64,000 nt of DNA from Vibrio crassostreae (GTDB lineage: Bacteria > Pseudomonadota > Gammaproteobacteria > Enterobacterales > Vibrionaceae), in assembly GCF_024347415.1 (NCBI RefSeq), contig NZ_AP025476.1, forward strand, positions 2,790,001-2,854,000, in the 5' to 3' direction. Positions 50,496-60,732 of the stretch are shown here, one piece after another; within the stretch, counting starts at the first letter, position 1, and the number at the start of each line of letters is the position of its first letter. The position numbers were made by a program, and so were the translations under genes. The notes below the pieces were generated by a model. The model did no database searches and was not told where the DNA came from. It worked only from the letters and a program-made list of their open reading frames with translations.

Positions 50496-51833
50496 CTATG
50501 CCATTGCGGTTTCCATCGGCGAGGCGTCGAGCTTCTTTACGTCTTTGTAGAGCATCACCATTACCACCGCGCTCAACGCGATATTAGACAGTGGATATGC
50601 AATCCAGATCCCCGGCACACCGTACAACTTAGGCATAATGTACAAGAAAGGTAACTGGATCAGCATATTGCCTATCGTTACAAACATCGCCTTGCTGCCC
50701 TTGTTTACCGCTTGGTAATAAGCGCCCGCTACCACTAAGAAACCATCAAGCGCCAATGCAAACATGTGTAGTCGAATACCTAATACTGTGTACTCAACTA
50801 ACTGAGGTTCGTCCGAGTTAAAGACTGATACAAACTCACGTGGGAATGCGTTCAGAAGCAGCACGAACGCCACACCAATCAATACCGAACTCAGCATCGC
50901 AATCTTAAGTAACTTACGAATGTTCGCTTGGTTACGCGCACCATGGTTGTAGCTCACCAAAGGTTGCATGCCATTGGCGATACCTTCAGCCGTGAGATAA
51001 TAAACCGTCACGATGTAGCCCAAAATCGCGTAAGCACCAATCATCAACTGGTCGCCATATTGGGAGAACAACGCATTGTGCAGCGCCACCATCATCGAAC
51101 CATAAGCGTACATAAAGAAGCTTGATGTACCAATGGCGAAGATCTGTGGGATAACCGATAGCTTCAGTCGTAACTCATTCCAACGTAAGCGTAAATTTGC
51201 TCGACGTGAAAAGAAGTAAGCCAGACCTAAGCCCGTTACCACAAATTGTGCGATAGCTGTTGCTAGTGCCGCGCCCATCAACTCCCAACCATACAGAGCG
51301 ATAAACAGGTAATCGAGTACGATATTAATCACAGCACCAACGATCATCAATATCGTCGCTAAATTAGGGCTGTCATCGTTACGCAGTAGAAACGGCATCG
51401 CGATCGAACCTAGCGTGAAGACACTAGCACCAATCAGAATGTGTAAGTACTGCAAGCCAAGTTCATACACTCGCCCTTCAGCGCCCTGCCAAAGCAAGAA
51501 GTTATCAGCAAACAAAAACAGCAATGCGGAGACAATAGGCGTTATCGCTAACAACAAGGTTAAGCCCGTTGCTAAGATCTGCTTAGCGCCTTGAGTATCT
51601 TTTTCACCTTGGCGAATCGAGACCAGTGCACCGGTACCCACGCCCACCAACATACCAATACCGAGAATCGAACCAATCACAGGCCACGCAACATTGATAC
51701 CTGCAAGTCCATCAGCCCCCACATAGCGGCCAATGAAAATGCCATCCACCACTTGGTACAGGCCATTAACCAACATGGCTGCCACGGTAGGGATTGTGTA
51801 TCGCCAAAACTGACGACTAATTGAGTTACTCAT
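50496..51833 (-). CDS. MATE family efflux transporter
   Basis: 445 residues, about 12 membrane segments in two halves. The start (FWRYTIPTVAAMLVNGLYQV, VDGIFIGRYVGADGLAGINV) is typical of the DinF/MepA-like branch. It exports an unknown cationic compound. A MarR-type regulator gene precedes it by 89 bases in the same direction, with matching operator-like repeats before each gene, so drug-responsive control is likely. Confidence 0.88.
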   Translation of the reverse strand: MSNSISRQFWRYTIPTVAAMLVNGLYQVVDGIFIGRYVGADGLAGINVAWPVIGSILGIGMLVGVGTGALVSIRQGEKDTQGAKQILATGLTLLLAITPIVSALLFLFADNFLLWQGAEGRVYELGLQYLHILIGASVFTLGSIAMPFLLRNDDSPNLATILMIVGAVINIVLDYLFIALYGWELMGAALATAIAQFVVTGLGLAYFFSRRANLRLRWNELRLKLSVIPQIFAIGTSSFFMYAYGSMMVALHNALFSQYGDQLMIGAYAILGYIVTVYYLTAEGIANGMQPLVSYNHGARNQANIRKLLKIAMLSSVLIGVAFVLLLNAFPREFVSVFNSDEPQLVEYTVLGIRLHMFALALDGFLVVAGAYYQAVNKGSKAMFVTIGNMLIQLPFLYIMPKLYGVPGIWIAYPLSNIALSAVVMVMLYKDVKKLDASPMETAMA

Positions 51834-51888
51834 TTCTTACTCTACTTTCATTTGTGAGTCGCATATCAACAAGATATGACTCGAAAAA

Positions 51889-51909
51889 TTAGTTAATAAG
51901 GCTAACTAA
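51889..51909. promoter_or_regulatory. MarR-type operator candidate before the MATE gene
   Basis: TAGTTAAT-AAG-GCTAACTA at 51890-51908 (partly degenerate left half), about 57 bases before the MATE start. It matches the perfect repeat upstream of the MarR gene. Confidence 0.6.
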
Positions 51910-51922
51910 ATATCTAAATTAT

Positions 51923-52330
51923 TTACTTCAAAGCTTTATTTAATAATAGGTTTAGCTGCTGAGATTCTTGCTCAGACAAACGACTTTCCAGTATTTGTGC
52001 CATGACCTGATAGATCTTACTTTCTTCTTCTAAGCCGACTTCAGCTTTGCTGGTCAGTACAACCAACTTAGACCTCGCATCTTCGAGCGAAGCTTTACGC
52101 TCAACAAGCCCCTTTCTCTCTAGTCTCTGAACCATAGTGGTTGCTGAAGGCTTGGTCACCTGCATCTCAATCGCAAGATCAGTCAATCGGATCGGTTCAG
52201 GAGAAGATTGAATGACCTTCAAATAGTCATACTCATTGAAGCTCAATTGGCAAATAGGGTCTTCATTTACCTGAGTTCGCCATATCTTTGAAGCGAAGCG
52301 CTCAATCTTTTCTAAATTCTGGTTTAGCAT
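51923..52330 (-). CDS. MarR-family transcriptional repressor
   Basis: 135 residues from ATG 52330 (GGGTGAG upstream); the next upstream ATG at 52354 lacks a ribosome-binding site. The winged helix is clear: LTDLAIEMQVTKPSATTMVQ, then RLERKGLVERK and EDARSKLVVLT (wing). MarR proteins lose DNA binding when a small ligand or oxidant enters. It is the probable repressor of itself and of the MATE exporter. Confidence 0.85.
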   Translation of the reverse strand: MLNQNLEKIERFASKIWRTQVNEDPICQLSFNEYDYLKVIQSSPEPIRLTDLAIEMQVTKPSATTMVQRLERKGLVERKASLEDARSKLVVLTSKAEVGLEEESKIYQVMAQILESRLSEQESQQLNLLLNKALK

Positions 52331-52355
52331 ACTCACCCAATCAAAGAATAGCATT

Positions 52356-52374
52356 TAGTTAGCAAGGCTAACTA
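52356..52374. promoter_or_regulatory. MarR-type operator candidate before the MarR gene
   Basis: A perfect 8-bp inverted repeat TAGTTAGC-AAG-GCTAACTA, 25 bases upstream of the start. The 19-base size and symmetry fit MarR-family operators; the same sequence with two changes recurs before the MATE gene. Confidence 0.7.
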
Positions 52375-52435
52375 TTTTAGTGTTGTTTAAATAAAAAGCA
52401 ATCAAAACGAGATGAAGATCATAAAAAAGGAGCAT

Positions 52436-52462
52436 AAAAAAACCGCTGACAGGCAGCGGCTT
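52436..52462 (-). terminator. nlpI terminator
   Basis: AACCGCTG / CAGCGGCTT with loop ACAGG and a T-run on the minus strand. Confidence 0.8.
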
Positions 52463-52483
52463 CTCGGAGTCAAAATGTATTGC

Positions 52484-53407
52484 TTACTTAGCGCTGGCTT
52501 CTTCTTCAGCCTCAGCTAACTTAACTTGTGCTAAGTGCTCGGCTTTAAGCGTGGTGAAGATACGGCTTAGCTCTAAGAAAGAGTAACGGTGCTCTACATA
52601 TTCATACACGTTGAAAGAGACTGACAACTTGTACAAAGAGATCGCATTCGCGTAGTCACCATTCATATGGTAACGCTTAGCAAGGTAGAAGTACGTCTCT
52701 GTTAGACGCTGCGCTAGTAACGTGTTGTCACGAGTACCGGTTAAGATCGCCTTAAAAGCCTGCTCTTCTGTAATGTCATCAAGCATGATGGCAACTAGCA
52801 CCCAGCCCCACTGCTCATCGCGACTCTCGTAACGTTTTTGTAAATCAAGCTTAGCTTGCTCTGGCGTTAGCTCATGCTGAATAATATACAACCAAAGAGC
52901 GCGAAACGGATCGCTAGGATCATCGGCGTAGTGCTTCATCATCTCTTCATTGGCTAAGTCGTAACGTTCGCCATAATAAAGCGCGATAGAACGGTTTCTT
53001 TCTGCGTAAGAGTTTGCAGGATCAAGCTCTAACGTAGAATCAAAAGATTCATAAGCCGCATCAAACTCCCCTACCTGCGTAAAGTAAACACCCAAAAGAT
53101 TGAAGATATCAGGTTGAGCTGGGTTCAATGAAAGAGATTGGTTGAAGTCGAGACGCGCGAGATCACGCAGGCCAACACTATCGTAGTAGTTACCACGTTC
53201 AAACAGCATCTTAGCTCGAACTTCATCGTTCAAATCTGGGCGCTGTAATAACTGACTAAGACGTGCAATTTGAACTTCTTGCTGAACGCTTGGTTGCAGT
53301 GGCACAGCCATCGGTGGATAAACCCAACGTGAGGCGTTATCTGATGTTGTCGCACAACCTGTTAGTACAAGCAGTAAACACATACTCGCGGTTTGAAACC
53401 ATTTCAC
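52484..53407 (-). CDS. nlpI: NlpI outer-membrane TPR lipoprotein
   Basis: 307 residues with signal MKWFQTASMCLLLVLTGC (lipobox LTGC) and several TPR repeats (for example FERGNYYDSVGLRDLARLDF, FNLLGVYFTQVGEFDAAYES). NlpI is an adaptor that brings peptidoglycan hydrolases and the Prc protease together. Its place downstream of pnp is conserved in gamma-proteobacteria. Confidence 0.9.
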   Translation of the reverse strand: MKWFQTASMCLLLVLTGCATTSDNASRWVYPPMAVPLQPSVQQEVQIARLSQLLQRPDLNDEVRAKMLFERGNYYDSVGLRDLARLDFNQSLSLNPAQPDIFNLLGVYFTQVGEFDAAYESFDSTLELDPANSYAERNRSIALYYGERYDLANEEMMKHYADDPSDPFRALWLYIIQHELTPEQAKLDLQKRYESRDEQWGWVLVAIMLDDITEEQAFKAILTGTRDNTLLAQRLTETYFYLAKRYHMNGDYANAISLYKLSVSFNVYEYVEHRYSFLELSRIFTTLKAEHLAQVKLAEAEEEASAK

Positions 53408-53434
53408 AAATAATTACTCCTGTTATGACCGCAA

Positions 53435-53463
53435 TAAAAAAGGGGAGCGATATGCTCCCCTTT
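53435..53463 (-). terminator. Hairpin between pnp and nlpI
   Basis: AAGGGGAGC-GATAT-GCTCCCTTT (one G-U type mismatch) with a six-T run on the minus strand. It lies between pnp and nlpI and may stop most pnp transcripts. Confidence 0.72.
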
Positions 53464-53531
53464 ATAACATGCTTTGTTGACGATAGGTTAGAAATCACTA
53501 AAAAGCGATATCACCATCGACACACTGAGAA

Positions 53532-55652
53532 TTACTCAGCAGCAGGTGCTTCGCCTTCAGCTGGCGTTTCAACTGCTTCTTTCATGCTTAGACGTACACG
53601 GCCTTGACGGTCAATTTCAAGAACCTTAACAGGAACTTCTTGACCTTCAGTTAGGTAGTCAGACACTTTCTCAACGCGCTTGTCAGCGATTTGAGAGATG
53701 TGTACTAGACCATCTTTACCTGGAAGGATAGTAACGAATGCACCGAAGTCAGCTAGACGAGCAACTTTACCTTGGTAAATGCGGCCAACTTCAACTTCAG
53801 CTGTGATCTCTTCGATACGACGGATAGCTTCTTTAGCAGCTGCGCCTTCAGTAGCAGCAATCTTGATTGTGCCATCGTCTTCGATTTCGATTGTAGTACC
53901 AGTTTCTTCACAAAGAGCACGGATAACTGCGCCGCCTTTACCGATAACATCTTTGATCTTATCAGAGCTGATTTTCATTGTGTGGATACGTGGAGCGAAT
54001 TCAGAGATATCTTCACGAGCACCAGAGATAGCTTCATCCATTACAGAAAGGATGTGCTTACGTGCACCTTGCGCTTGGTTAAGTGCAATTTGCATGATCT
54101 CTTTAGTGATACCTTCGATCTTGATGTCCATTTGAAGTGCAGTGATACCAGCGTTAGTACCTGCTACTTTAAAGTCCATGTCACCTAGGTGATCTTCGTC
54201 GCCAAGGATGTCAGAAAGAACAACGAAATCGTCGCCTTCTTTAACAAGACCCATTGCGATACCCGCAACAGAAGCTTTGATTGGAACACCAGCATCCATA
54301 AGCGCTAGAGATGTACCACATACAGAAGCCATTGAAGAAGAACCGTTAGATTCTGTGATTTCCGATACAACACGAACTGTGTATGGGAATTCTTCAACAG
54401 AAGGCATTACTGCTTGGATACCACGTTTAGCAAGCTTACCGTGACCAATTTCACGACGCTTAGGAGAACCAACGAAACCAGTTTCACCTACACAGTATGG
54501 AGGGAAGTTGTAGTGTAGAAGGAAGTTGTCTTTCTTCTCACCCATTAGGCTATCGATGATTTGAGCATCACGTTGTGTGCCAAGCGTTGCAGTAACAAGT
54601 GCTTGAGTTTCACCACGAGTGAATAGAGAAGAACCGTGTGTACGTGGAAGAACACCAGTACGTACGTCTAGCGCACGAACCATGTCTTTTTCACGGCCAT
54701 CGATACGTGGGTTGCCAGCGATGATGCGGCTACGTACTACGTTTTTCTCTAGAGAACCAAGCATGCCGCGGATTTCGCGCTCATCTAGGTTTTCGTCTTG
54801 TGCGATTAGAGCTTCAACAACGTCGTTCTTGATTGCGCCAACTTGCTCGTAACGAGCCATTTTTTCAGTGATCTGGTACGCGTCAGATAGACGTGTTTCA
54901 GCAAGTTCAGCAACTTGAGCTTTAAGCTCTGTGTTAACTGCTGGTGCTTCCCAGTTCCAAGATGGAGTTGCAACTTCAGCAGCAAACTCGTTGATTGCTT
55001 TGATTACAACTTGTTGTTGGTCGTGACCGTAAACAACAGCTGAAAGCATTTCTTCTTCAGATAGGTTATCTGCTTCAGATTCAACCATAAGTACTGCGCC
55101 TTCTGTACCAGACACAACTAGGTCTAGTTTAGAGTTTTCAAGCTCAGTATTTGATGGGTTAAGAACAAGTTCGCCGTCGATGTGACCAACACGTGCAGCA
55201 CCGATAGGACCATTGAATGGAGCACCAGAGATAGCAAGTGCAGCAGACGTTGCGATCATAGTGATCATGTCTGGGTTTACGTCAGGGTTGATAGAAACAA
55301 CCGTAGCGATAACTTGAACTTCGTTTTTAAACGCACTTGGGAAAAGTGGACGAATTGGACGGTCAATCAGACGAGCTGTTAGTGTTTCGCCTTCAGATGG
55401 ACGACCTTCACGCTTGAAGAAACCACCAGGGATTTTACCCGCAGCGTATGTACGCTCTTGGTAGTTAACTGTTAGAGGGAAGAAGTCTTGACCTGCAACA
55501 GCTTCTTTCTTAGCAACAACAGAAACGAATACTGATGTATCATCCATAGTCGCCATTACAGCAGCGGTAGCTTGACGTGCAATTACGCCCGTTTCTAGAG
55601 TAACGGTGTGGTTACCGTACTGGAACGATTTTACAACTGGTTTTTCAAACAT
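53532..55652 (-). CDS. pnp: Polynucleotide phosphorylase
   Basis: 706 residues. Two RNase PH domains (the first starting near residue 10, the second near 310), KH (about 550-615, [16 protein letters not shown]) and S1 (about 620-690, [15 protein letters not shown]). PNPase degrades RNA 3' to 5' in the degradosome. A large inverted repeat in the leader (55713-55814) fits its known autocontrol. The C-terminal tail is short and acidic. Confidence 0.97.
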   Translation of the reverse strand: MFEKPVVKSFQYGNHTVTLETGVIARQATAAVMATMDDTSVFVSVVAKKEAVAGQDFFPLTVNYQERTYAAGKIPGGFFKREGRPSEGETLTARLIDRPIRPLFPSAFKNEVQVIATVVSINPDVNPDMITMIATSAALAISGAPFNGPIGAARVGHIDGELVLNPSNTELENSKLDLVVSGTEGAVLMVESEADNLSEEEMLSAVVYGHDQQQVVIKAINEFAAEVATPSWNWEAPAVNTELKAQVAELAETRLSDAYQITEKMARYEQVGAIKNDVVEALIAQDENLDEREIRGMLGSLEKNVVRSRIIAGNPRIDGREKDMVRALDVRTGVLPRTHGSSLFTRGETQALVTATLGTQRDAQIIDSLMGEKKDNFLLHYNFPPYCVGETGFVGSPKRREIGHGKLAKRGIQAVMPSVEEFPYTVRVVSEITESNGSSSMASVCGTSLALMDAGVPIKASVAGIAMGLVKEGDDFVVLSDILGDEDHLGDMDFKVAGTNAGITALQMDIKIEGITKEIMQIALNQAQGARKHILSVMDEAISGAREDISEFAPRIHTMKISSDKIKDVIGKGGAVIRALCEETGTTIEIEDDGTIKIAATEGAAAKEAIRRIEEITAEVEVGRIYQGKVARLADFGAFVTILPGKDGLVHISQIADKRVEKVSDYLTEGQEVPVKVLEIDRQGRVRLSMKEAVETPAEGEAPAAE

Positions 55653-56030
55653 TGTATATCCTTAGCTCTAAAGTCAAACTTTAGATTAAGTGAATAATGA
55701 CTCAAGATATTACCAATCGCGACTAGTGAAAAGGGACTTAGGATGGTGACTCTTTGTATGAGTTCATACGCCGAATTAAGACCAAATCCGCCTTTGAATA
55801 GTCGCGACCTATTGGCCGACATCTGTGACTGTAATCTCTTGAGAGGTTGATTGCCAAACGCTGAAAACGCTATAGGCGGGCGTAGTATAAACTATTTTTA
55901 TTAGGAGATATATTTCCTATCAGAAAAAGCCAGATGATATTCTGAGCATCCGGCCTAGCATTTTCTTACAGGCACAAAAAAAGGAGCATAAATGCTCCTT
56001 TTCTTCAAACTGTCTTTGCAGACATCGCTA
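55653..56030 (-). promoter_or_regulatory. pnp leader with a large stem-loop
   Basis: 378 bases. TCGCGACTA at 55717-55725 pairs with TAGTCGCGA at 55799-55807, and the stem extends inward (AAAGG / CCTTT) and outward (CCAA / TTGG). A second hairpin GTATGA-GT-TCATAC lies inside at 55756-55769. This resembles the RNase III target used for PNPase autoregulation in E. coli. The rpsO terminator is at the right end, and a promoter for pnp should lie near 55860-55920. Confidence 0.75.
55976..56004 (-). terminator. rpsO terminator
   Basis: AAGGAGCAT / ATGCTCCTT with a tiny loop and a seven-T run on the minus strand, right after the rpsO stop. Confidence 0.85.
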
Positions 56031-56300
56031 TTAGCGACGTAGGCCTAGACGCTTGATTAGGTCTTGGTAACGAGCAAGGTTTTTGCCTTTCAAGTAATCA
56101 AGAAGCTTACGACGGCTAGAAACCATACGTAGTAGACCACGACGGCTGTGGTGATCGTGTTTGTGCGCTTTGAAGTGACCTTGTAGGTGGTTGATAGAAG
56201 CAGTAAGTAGTGCTACTTGTACTTCTGGTGAACCTGTGTCGCCTTCAGATTGTGCGTATTCTGCAACGATTGCTGCTTTAGTTTCTGCATTCAGAGACAT
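56031..56300 (-). CDS. rpsO: 30S ribosomal protein S15
   Basis: 89 residues, exactly the family length, with the conserved [21 protein letters not shown] region and [11 protein letters not shown]. It binds 16S rRNA early in 30S assembly. The truB-rpsO-pnp order is universal in gamma-proteobacteria. Confidence 0.97.
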   Translation of the reverse strand: MSLNAETKAAIVAEYAQSEGDTGSPEVQVALLTASINHLQGHFKAHKHDHHSRRGLLRMVSSRRKLLDYLKGKNLARYQDLIKRLGLRR

Positions 56301-56426
56301 AATTCTCTCCTGATAAGAGTAAGTTTATATTTGTAGCAGCCAATCTCTGATTCAGCCGCTACGCGAGCCGAGGATTATAGGGAAGTTTGTCAGTTGGTGC
56401 AATAACAATCGAACCCATTAAAAACG

Positions 56427-56461
56427 AAAAAAGCGAACCACCTAAATTAGGTGTTCGCTTT
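56427..56461 (-). terminator. truB terminator
   Basis: A 15-bp stem with one bulge (AAAGCGAA-C-CACCTAA / TTAGGTG-TTCGCTTT) and a T-run on the minus strand. It separates truB from rpsO. Confidence 0.75.
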
Positions 56462-56518
56462 CTGTCTCATTTGCTCGAATTTCAAGACGAACCGCTAAGA
56501 TCTAACTCGATTTAAGCG

Positions 56519-57472
56519 TTACGCTTGTGGCTCTTCATCTCTGAAAACAACCAAACGCTTCGGTGCAACTCGGCCATCTTCAGCAATCTGAGCAACGCCG
56601 ACAAACAGCTTCTCTTCGCCACTTGTCATACGAACCGTGCCTTCAGTTGGCGCACCAGCAACCTGAACTGGCATACCGTGCTGAACTAGGTCAGTCAGTT
56701 CCGCGTTCAGGTTTACTTCTGGTAAATCTTCAACGGCAGTGTCCATTGGCATCAGCAGAGGATCAAGCAGCTCTTTCGGTGCAATTTCTTGCGCCTGTGC
56801 TTGCTCTAGGATCTCGTTTAACTGCTCCAAAGTCACCATACGCTCGTATGGGTACTTTGCTACACCTGTACGACGAAGCATTGTCACGTGAGCACCACAA
56901 CCAAGCATTTCACCAAGATCGTCGGTAATTGTACGGATGTATGTGCCTTTCGAACAATGCACTTCCATTTCAACTTCATCACCTTCAAAGCGAAGCAGTT
57001 CAATAGAGTACACAGTGATTTTACGAGACTCACGAGGAACCTCGATACCTGCACGCGCGTATTCGTACAAAGGCTTACCTTGATACTTCAATGCCGAAAA
57101 CATTGATGGTATCTGATCGGTTTCACCCTTGAAGCTCGCAATACAACGCTCAAGCTGTTCTTGAGTCACGTTAACATCACGCGTCTCTACCACTTCACCA
57201 TCAGAGTCTGAGGTATTGGTACGCTCACCAAGCTTAGCAATAACAACGTAGCGCTTATCAGAATCTAGAAGAAACTGAGAAAACTTCGTTGCTTCACCAA
57301 GACAAATTGGCAGCATGCCAGTCGCAAGAGGATCCAGAGCACCGGTGTGCCCCGCCTTCTCTGCAAAGTAAATACGCTTTACTTTTTGCAGTGCATCATT
57401 AGACGAAATGCCAGTCGGCTTATCTAATAGAATTACCCCGTTGATAGGGCGACCTTTACGACGGCGAGCCAT
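56519..57472 (-). CDS. truB: tRNA pseudouridine-55 synthase
   Basis: 317 residues. Catalytic Asp in [15 protein letters not shown] (about 42-56), KPxG (LDKPTG) near the N-terminus and the RMV-like C-terminal PUA-type domain. It makes pseudouridine 55 in tRNA. Its start shares one base with the rbfA stop (TAATG). Confidence 0.96.
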   Translation of the reverse strand: MARRRKGRPINGVILLDKPTGISSNDALQKVKRIYFAEKAGHTGALDPLATGMLPICLGEATKFSQFLLDSDKRYVVIAKLGERTNTSDSDGEVVETRDVNVTQEQLERCIASFKGETDQIPSMFSALKYQGKPLYEYARAGIEVPRESRKITVYSIELLRFEGDEVEMEVHCSKGTYIRTITDDLGEMLGCGAHVTMLRRTGVAKYPYERMVTLEQLNEILEQAQAQEIAPKELLDPLLMPMDTAVEDLPEVNLNAELTDLVQHGMPVQVAGAPTEGTVRMTSGEEKLFVGVAQIAEDGRVAPKRLVVFRDEEPQA

Positions 57473-57885
57473 TACTCTTCGCCCTTCGACTGAGTTTCGT
57501 CAGTGCGGCCAGCTTCTTCTTGCTTACGCTTGTCGTCGTTCAGAACTTCACTTACTAGGTTAGACATACGCATGCCTTCAACTAGTGTGTTGTCGTAAGT
57601 AAAACGAACTTCAGGCGTTAGGCGGTGGCGAATACGTTTACCAAGAGCCATACGAACTGGCACTTCATGCTCTTTAAGAGCTTTAAGACATGATTCAGGT
57701 GTTTGCTCACCAACACATAGGAAAGTAACGAACACTTTTGCGTAAGCAAGGTCACGAGACACTTCTACATCTGAGATAGTTACCATACCAATACGTGAGT
57801 CACGAACTTCACGTTGGAGGATAAGAGCAAGTTCTTTTTGAAGCTGCTGAGACACACGTTGTGTGCGGCTAAATTCTTTTGACAT
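57472..57885 (-). CDS. rbfA: Ribosome-binding factor A
   Basis: 137 residues. The KH-type fold is indicated by [30 protein letters not shown] content (residues about 30-55 read [20 protein letters not shown]). RbfA helps late 30S maturation and cold growth. The C-terminus is an acidic tail. It lies between infB and truB as usual. Confidence 0.95.
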   Translation of the reverse strand: MSKEFSRTQRVSQQLQKELALILQREVRDSRIGMVTISDVEVSRDLAYAKVFVTFLCVGEQTPESCLKALKEHEVPVRMALGKRIRHRLTPEVRFTYDNTLVEGMRMSNLVSEVLNDDKRKQEEAGRTDETQSKGEE

Positions 57886-57906
57886 TTTCTTTTCTCACTT
57901 AGAAAG

Positions 57907-57937
57907 ATGGGGGGCTTGGTAATTACCAGCCCCCCAT
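57907..57937. other. G/C-rich hairpin between infB and rbfA
   Basis: ATGGGGGGCT and AGCCCCCCAT flank the self-complementary GGTAATTACC with a single bulge, giving a stem of about 15 pairs. No T-run follows on the minus strand, so it looks more like an RNA processing or stability element than a terminator. Confidence 0.6.
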
Positions 57938-58019
57938 GGTGTATTCAACAACCGATTACTTATTACCTTTATTAGTAATGTTAGTAACCTTAGTCAATAT
58001 GTCGAGTCGTACAGACTGA

Positions 58020-60710
58020 TTAGTCTAGAGTACGTTTAACCTCAACGATTTCGAATACTTCGATCTGGTCACCAACGCGAACGTCGTTGTAGTTCTTAAC
58101 GCCGACACCACATTCGTAACCGTTCTTAACTTCTTGAACGTCATCTTTAAAGCGACGAAGTGACTCTAGTTCACCTTCGTAGATAACAACGTTTTCACGA
58201 AGTACACGGATTGGGTTGCTACGCTTAATCGTACCTTCAGTAACGATACAACCAGCGATTGCACCAAGTTTAGGCGACTTAAATACGTCACGAACTTGTG
58301 CAAGACCAATGATCTCTTGACGGAATTCAGGAGCAAGCATACCGCCCATCGCCTGTTTAACTTCGTCAATCAGTTGGTAAATGATTGAGTAGTAACGTAG
58401 ATCTAAGTTTTCGTTCTGAACCGTGTTACGCGCAGTTGCGTCAGCACGAACGTTGAAACCAAGGATGATAGCGTTAGAAGCTGCAGCAAGAGTTGCATCA
58501 GTTTCAGTAATACCACCAACACCAGAACCTACGATGTTCACTTTAACTTCGTCAGTTGATAGTTTCAGTAGAGAGTCAGCAATCGCTTCTACAGAACCTT
58601 GAACGTCAGCTTTAAGTACAACGTTAAGTTCAGCAACTTCACCCGCCGTCATGTTCGCGAACATGTTCTCTAGTTTCGCTTTTTGTTGGCGAGCTAGTTT
58701 AACATCACGGAATTTACCTTGACGGTAGTTAGCAACTTCACGTGCTTTACGCTCATCACGTACAACAGTCGCTTCGTCACCTGACGCAGGTACGCCAGAA
58801 AGACCTAGAATTTCTACAGGGATAGATGGACCTGCAGTTTCGATGTCTCTGCCGTTCTCATCGCGCATTGCACGAACACGGCCGTACTCTTGACCACAAA
58901 GAACGATGTCGCCTTTGTTTAGAGTACCAGACTGTACTAGTACTGTTGCAACTGGACCGCGACCTTTATCAAGACGAGATTCAACAACAACACCAGACGC
59001 CATGCCTTCTTTAACCGCTGTAAGCTCAAGAACTTCAGACTGAAGAAGGATTGCTTCTAGAAGACCATCGATGTTTGTACCCTGTTTTGCAGAGATGTGA
59101 ACGAAGATGTTCTCACCGCCCCACTCTTCAGGGATAACGTCGTATTGAGCTAGCTCATTCTTAACGTTGTCTGGGTTTGCACCTTCTTTATCGATCTTGT
59201 TCACAGCAACAATCAGAGGAACGCCTGCCGCTTTCGCGTGCTGGATTGCTTCGATTGTTTGTGGCATTACGCCATCGTCTGCTGCAACTACAAGTACAAC
59301 GATATCTGTCGCTTGAGCACCACGAGCACGCATAGCGGTAAACGCCGCGTGTCCAGGAGTATCAAGGAAAGTGATCATGCCGTTGTCAGTATCTACGTGG
59401 TAAGCACCAATGTGCTGCGTGATACCGCCAGCTTCGCCAGAAGCAACGTGTGCTTTACGAATGTAATCAAGTGTTGAAGTTTTACCGTGGTCAACGTGAC
59501 CCATGATAGTAACAACAGGAGCACGACCTTCAGCGATAGCATCGCTATCACGGTCAGCTAGTACTGCTTCTTCAAGTTCGTTTTCTTTACGCAGGATTAC
59601 CTTGTGACCCATTTCTTCAGCAACAAGTTGTGCTGTTTCTTGGTCGATCACTTGGTTGATAGTCGCCATAGCGCCCATCTTCATCATTACTTTGATAACT
59701 TCAGTTGCTTTAACTGACATTTTGCTCGCCAGTTCAGAAACAACGATAGTTTCGCCGATAGCAACGTCAGATTTAGCAACAGTCGCTGACTTATCGAAGC
59801 CTTGCTGCATTGAAGTTGGTTTAGCAAGCTTACCTTTAGCGCCACGACCACGTTGGTTACGACCACCACGGTTGTTTGCAGGTTGGTTAGCAGGAGCAGC
59901 TTTCTTCTTGCGACGACGAGGTGCTTTCTCATCTTTCTTATCTGCCGCATCTTCAGCTTCACGAGCGTAAGTAGAAGTAGTCACATGGTAATCCGCAGAT
60001 TTCTCTTGCTCTTTCTTCTTCTTCTCTTCTTCAGACCAACGTTCTTGGTTCTCTTCTGCTAACTTACGAGCTTCTTCAACAAGCTTAGCTGCTTCAGCTT
60101 CTGCTTTACGAGTTGCTTCTAGCTCTTGACGAGCTTTAAGTTCATCCGCTTCTTTTTTCGCTTGTGCGTTAGCGTCTGCATTTTTTGAATTCATGTCTTT
60201 TTTAGCCTTTTCAGCTTGTGCGCGTTGAGCCTTCTCTTCAGCTTCACGTTTTGCATCCGCTTCACGTGTTACTTTTTCTTCGGCTTCGCGCTGTGCTTTC
60301 TCTGCAGCATCACGTTTCGCTTGCTCTTCAGCATCGCGTTGTGCTTTCTCTTCCGCTTCACGATTAGCCGCTTCCTCAGCTTCACGTTTCGCTTCATCTT
60401 CAATAGTGCTGCGCTTCACGTAAGTACGTTTTTTACGTACCTCTACTTGAACATCCTTACTCTTACCGCCTCCAGCGGCAACACTTAGCGTGCTGCGGGT
60501 CTTGCGTTGAAGAGTTAAACGAGTCGGTTCTGTTTCACCAGAAGTATCGCCGTGCTCCTTTTTAAGGTGCGTTAGCAATGTTTGCTTCTCTGAATCAGTC
60601 ACTTGATCCGACCCTGATTTCTTCATGCCTGCATCAGCAAGTTGTTCAATTAAGCGGTCAACTGGCGTACCAATCTCTTCACTCAGTGCTTTAACTGTTA
60701 ATTGTGTCAT
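58020..60710 (-). CDS. infB: Translation initiation factor IF-2
   Basis: 896 residues, close to E. coli (890). The N-terminal domain is followed by a long Glu/Lys/Ala-rich helical stretch (about 105-250), then the G domain with GHVDHGKTS (about 402-410), DTPGH and NKID, and domains II-IV to the C-terminus. It brings fMet-tRNA to the 30S subunit. It follows nusA by 22 bases. Shorter forms from internal starts exist in E. coli; I cannot tell here. Confidence 0.97.
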   Translation of the reverse strand: MTQLTVKALSEEIGTPVDRLIEQLADAGMKKSGSDQVTDSEKQTLLTHLKKEHGDTSGETEPTRLTLQRKTRSTLSVAAGGGKSKDVQVEVRKKRTYVKRSTIEDEAKREAEEAANREAEEKAQRDAEEQAKRDAAEKAQREAEEKVTREADAKREAEEKAQRAQAEKAKKDMNSKNADANAQAKKEADELKARQELEATRKAEAEAAKLVEEARKLAEENQERWSEEEKKKKEQEKSADYHVTTSTYAREAEDAADKKDEKAPRRRKKKAAPANQPANNRGGRNQRGRGAKGKLAKPTSMQQGFDKSATVAKSDVAIGETIVVSELASKMSVKATEVIKVMMKMGAMATINQVIDQETAQLVAEEMGHKVILRKENELEEAVLADRDSDAIAEGRAPVVTIMGHVDHGKTSTLDYIRKAHVASGEAGGITQHIGAYHVDTDNGMITFLDTPGHAAFTAMRARGAQATDIVVLVVAADDGVMPQTIEAIQHAKAAGVPLIVAVNKIDKEGANPDNVKNELAQYDVIPEEWGGENIFVHISAKQGTNIDGLLEAILLQSEVLELTAVKEGMASGVVVESRLDKGRGPVATVLVQSGTLNKGDIVLCGQEYGRVRAMRDENGRDIETAGPSIPVEILGLSGVPASGDEATVVRDERKAREVANYRQGKFRDVKLARQQKAKLENMFANMTAGEVAELNVVLKADVQGSVEAIADSLLKLSTDEVKVNIVGSGVGGITETDATLAAASNAIILGFNVRADATARNTVQNENLDLRYYSIIYQLIDEVKQAMGGMLAPEFRQEIIGLAQVRDVFKSPKLGAIAGCIVTEGTIKRSNPIRVLRENVVIYEGELESLRRFKDDVQEVKNGYECGVGVKNYNDVRVGDQIEVFEIVEVKRTLD

Positions 60711-60732
60711 ACCGCTTTCTCTCCTTGCTGAA

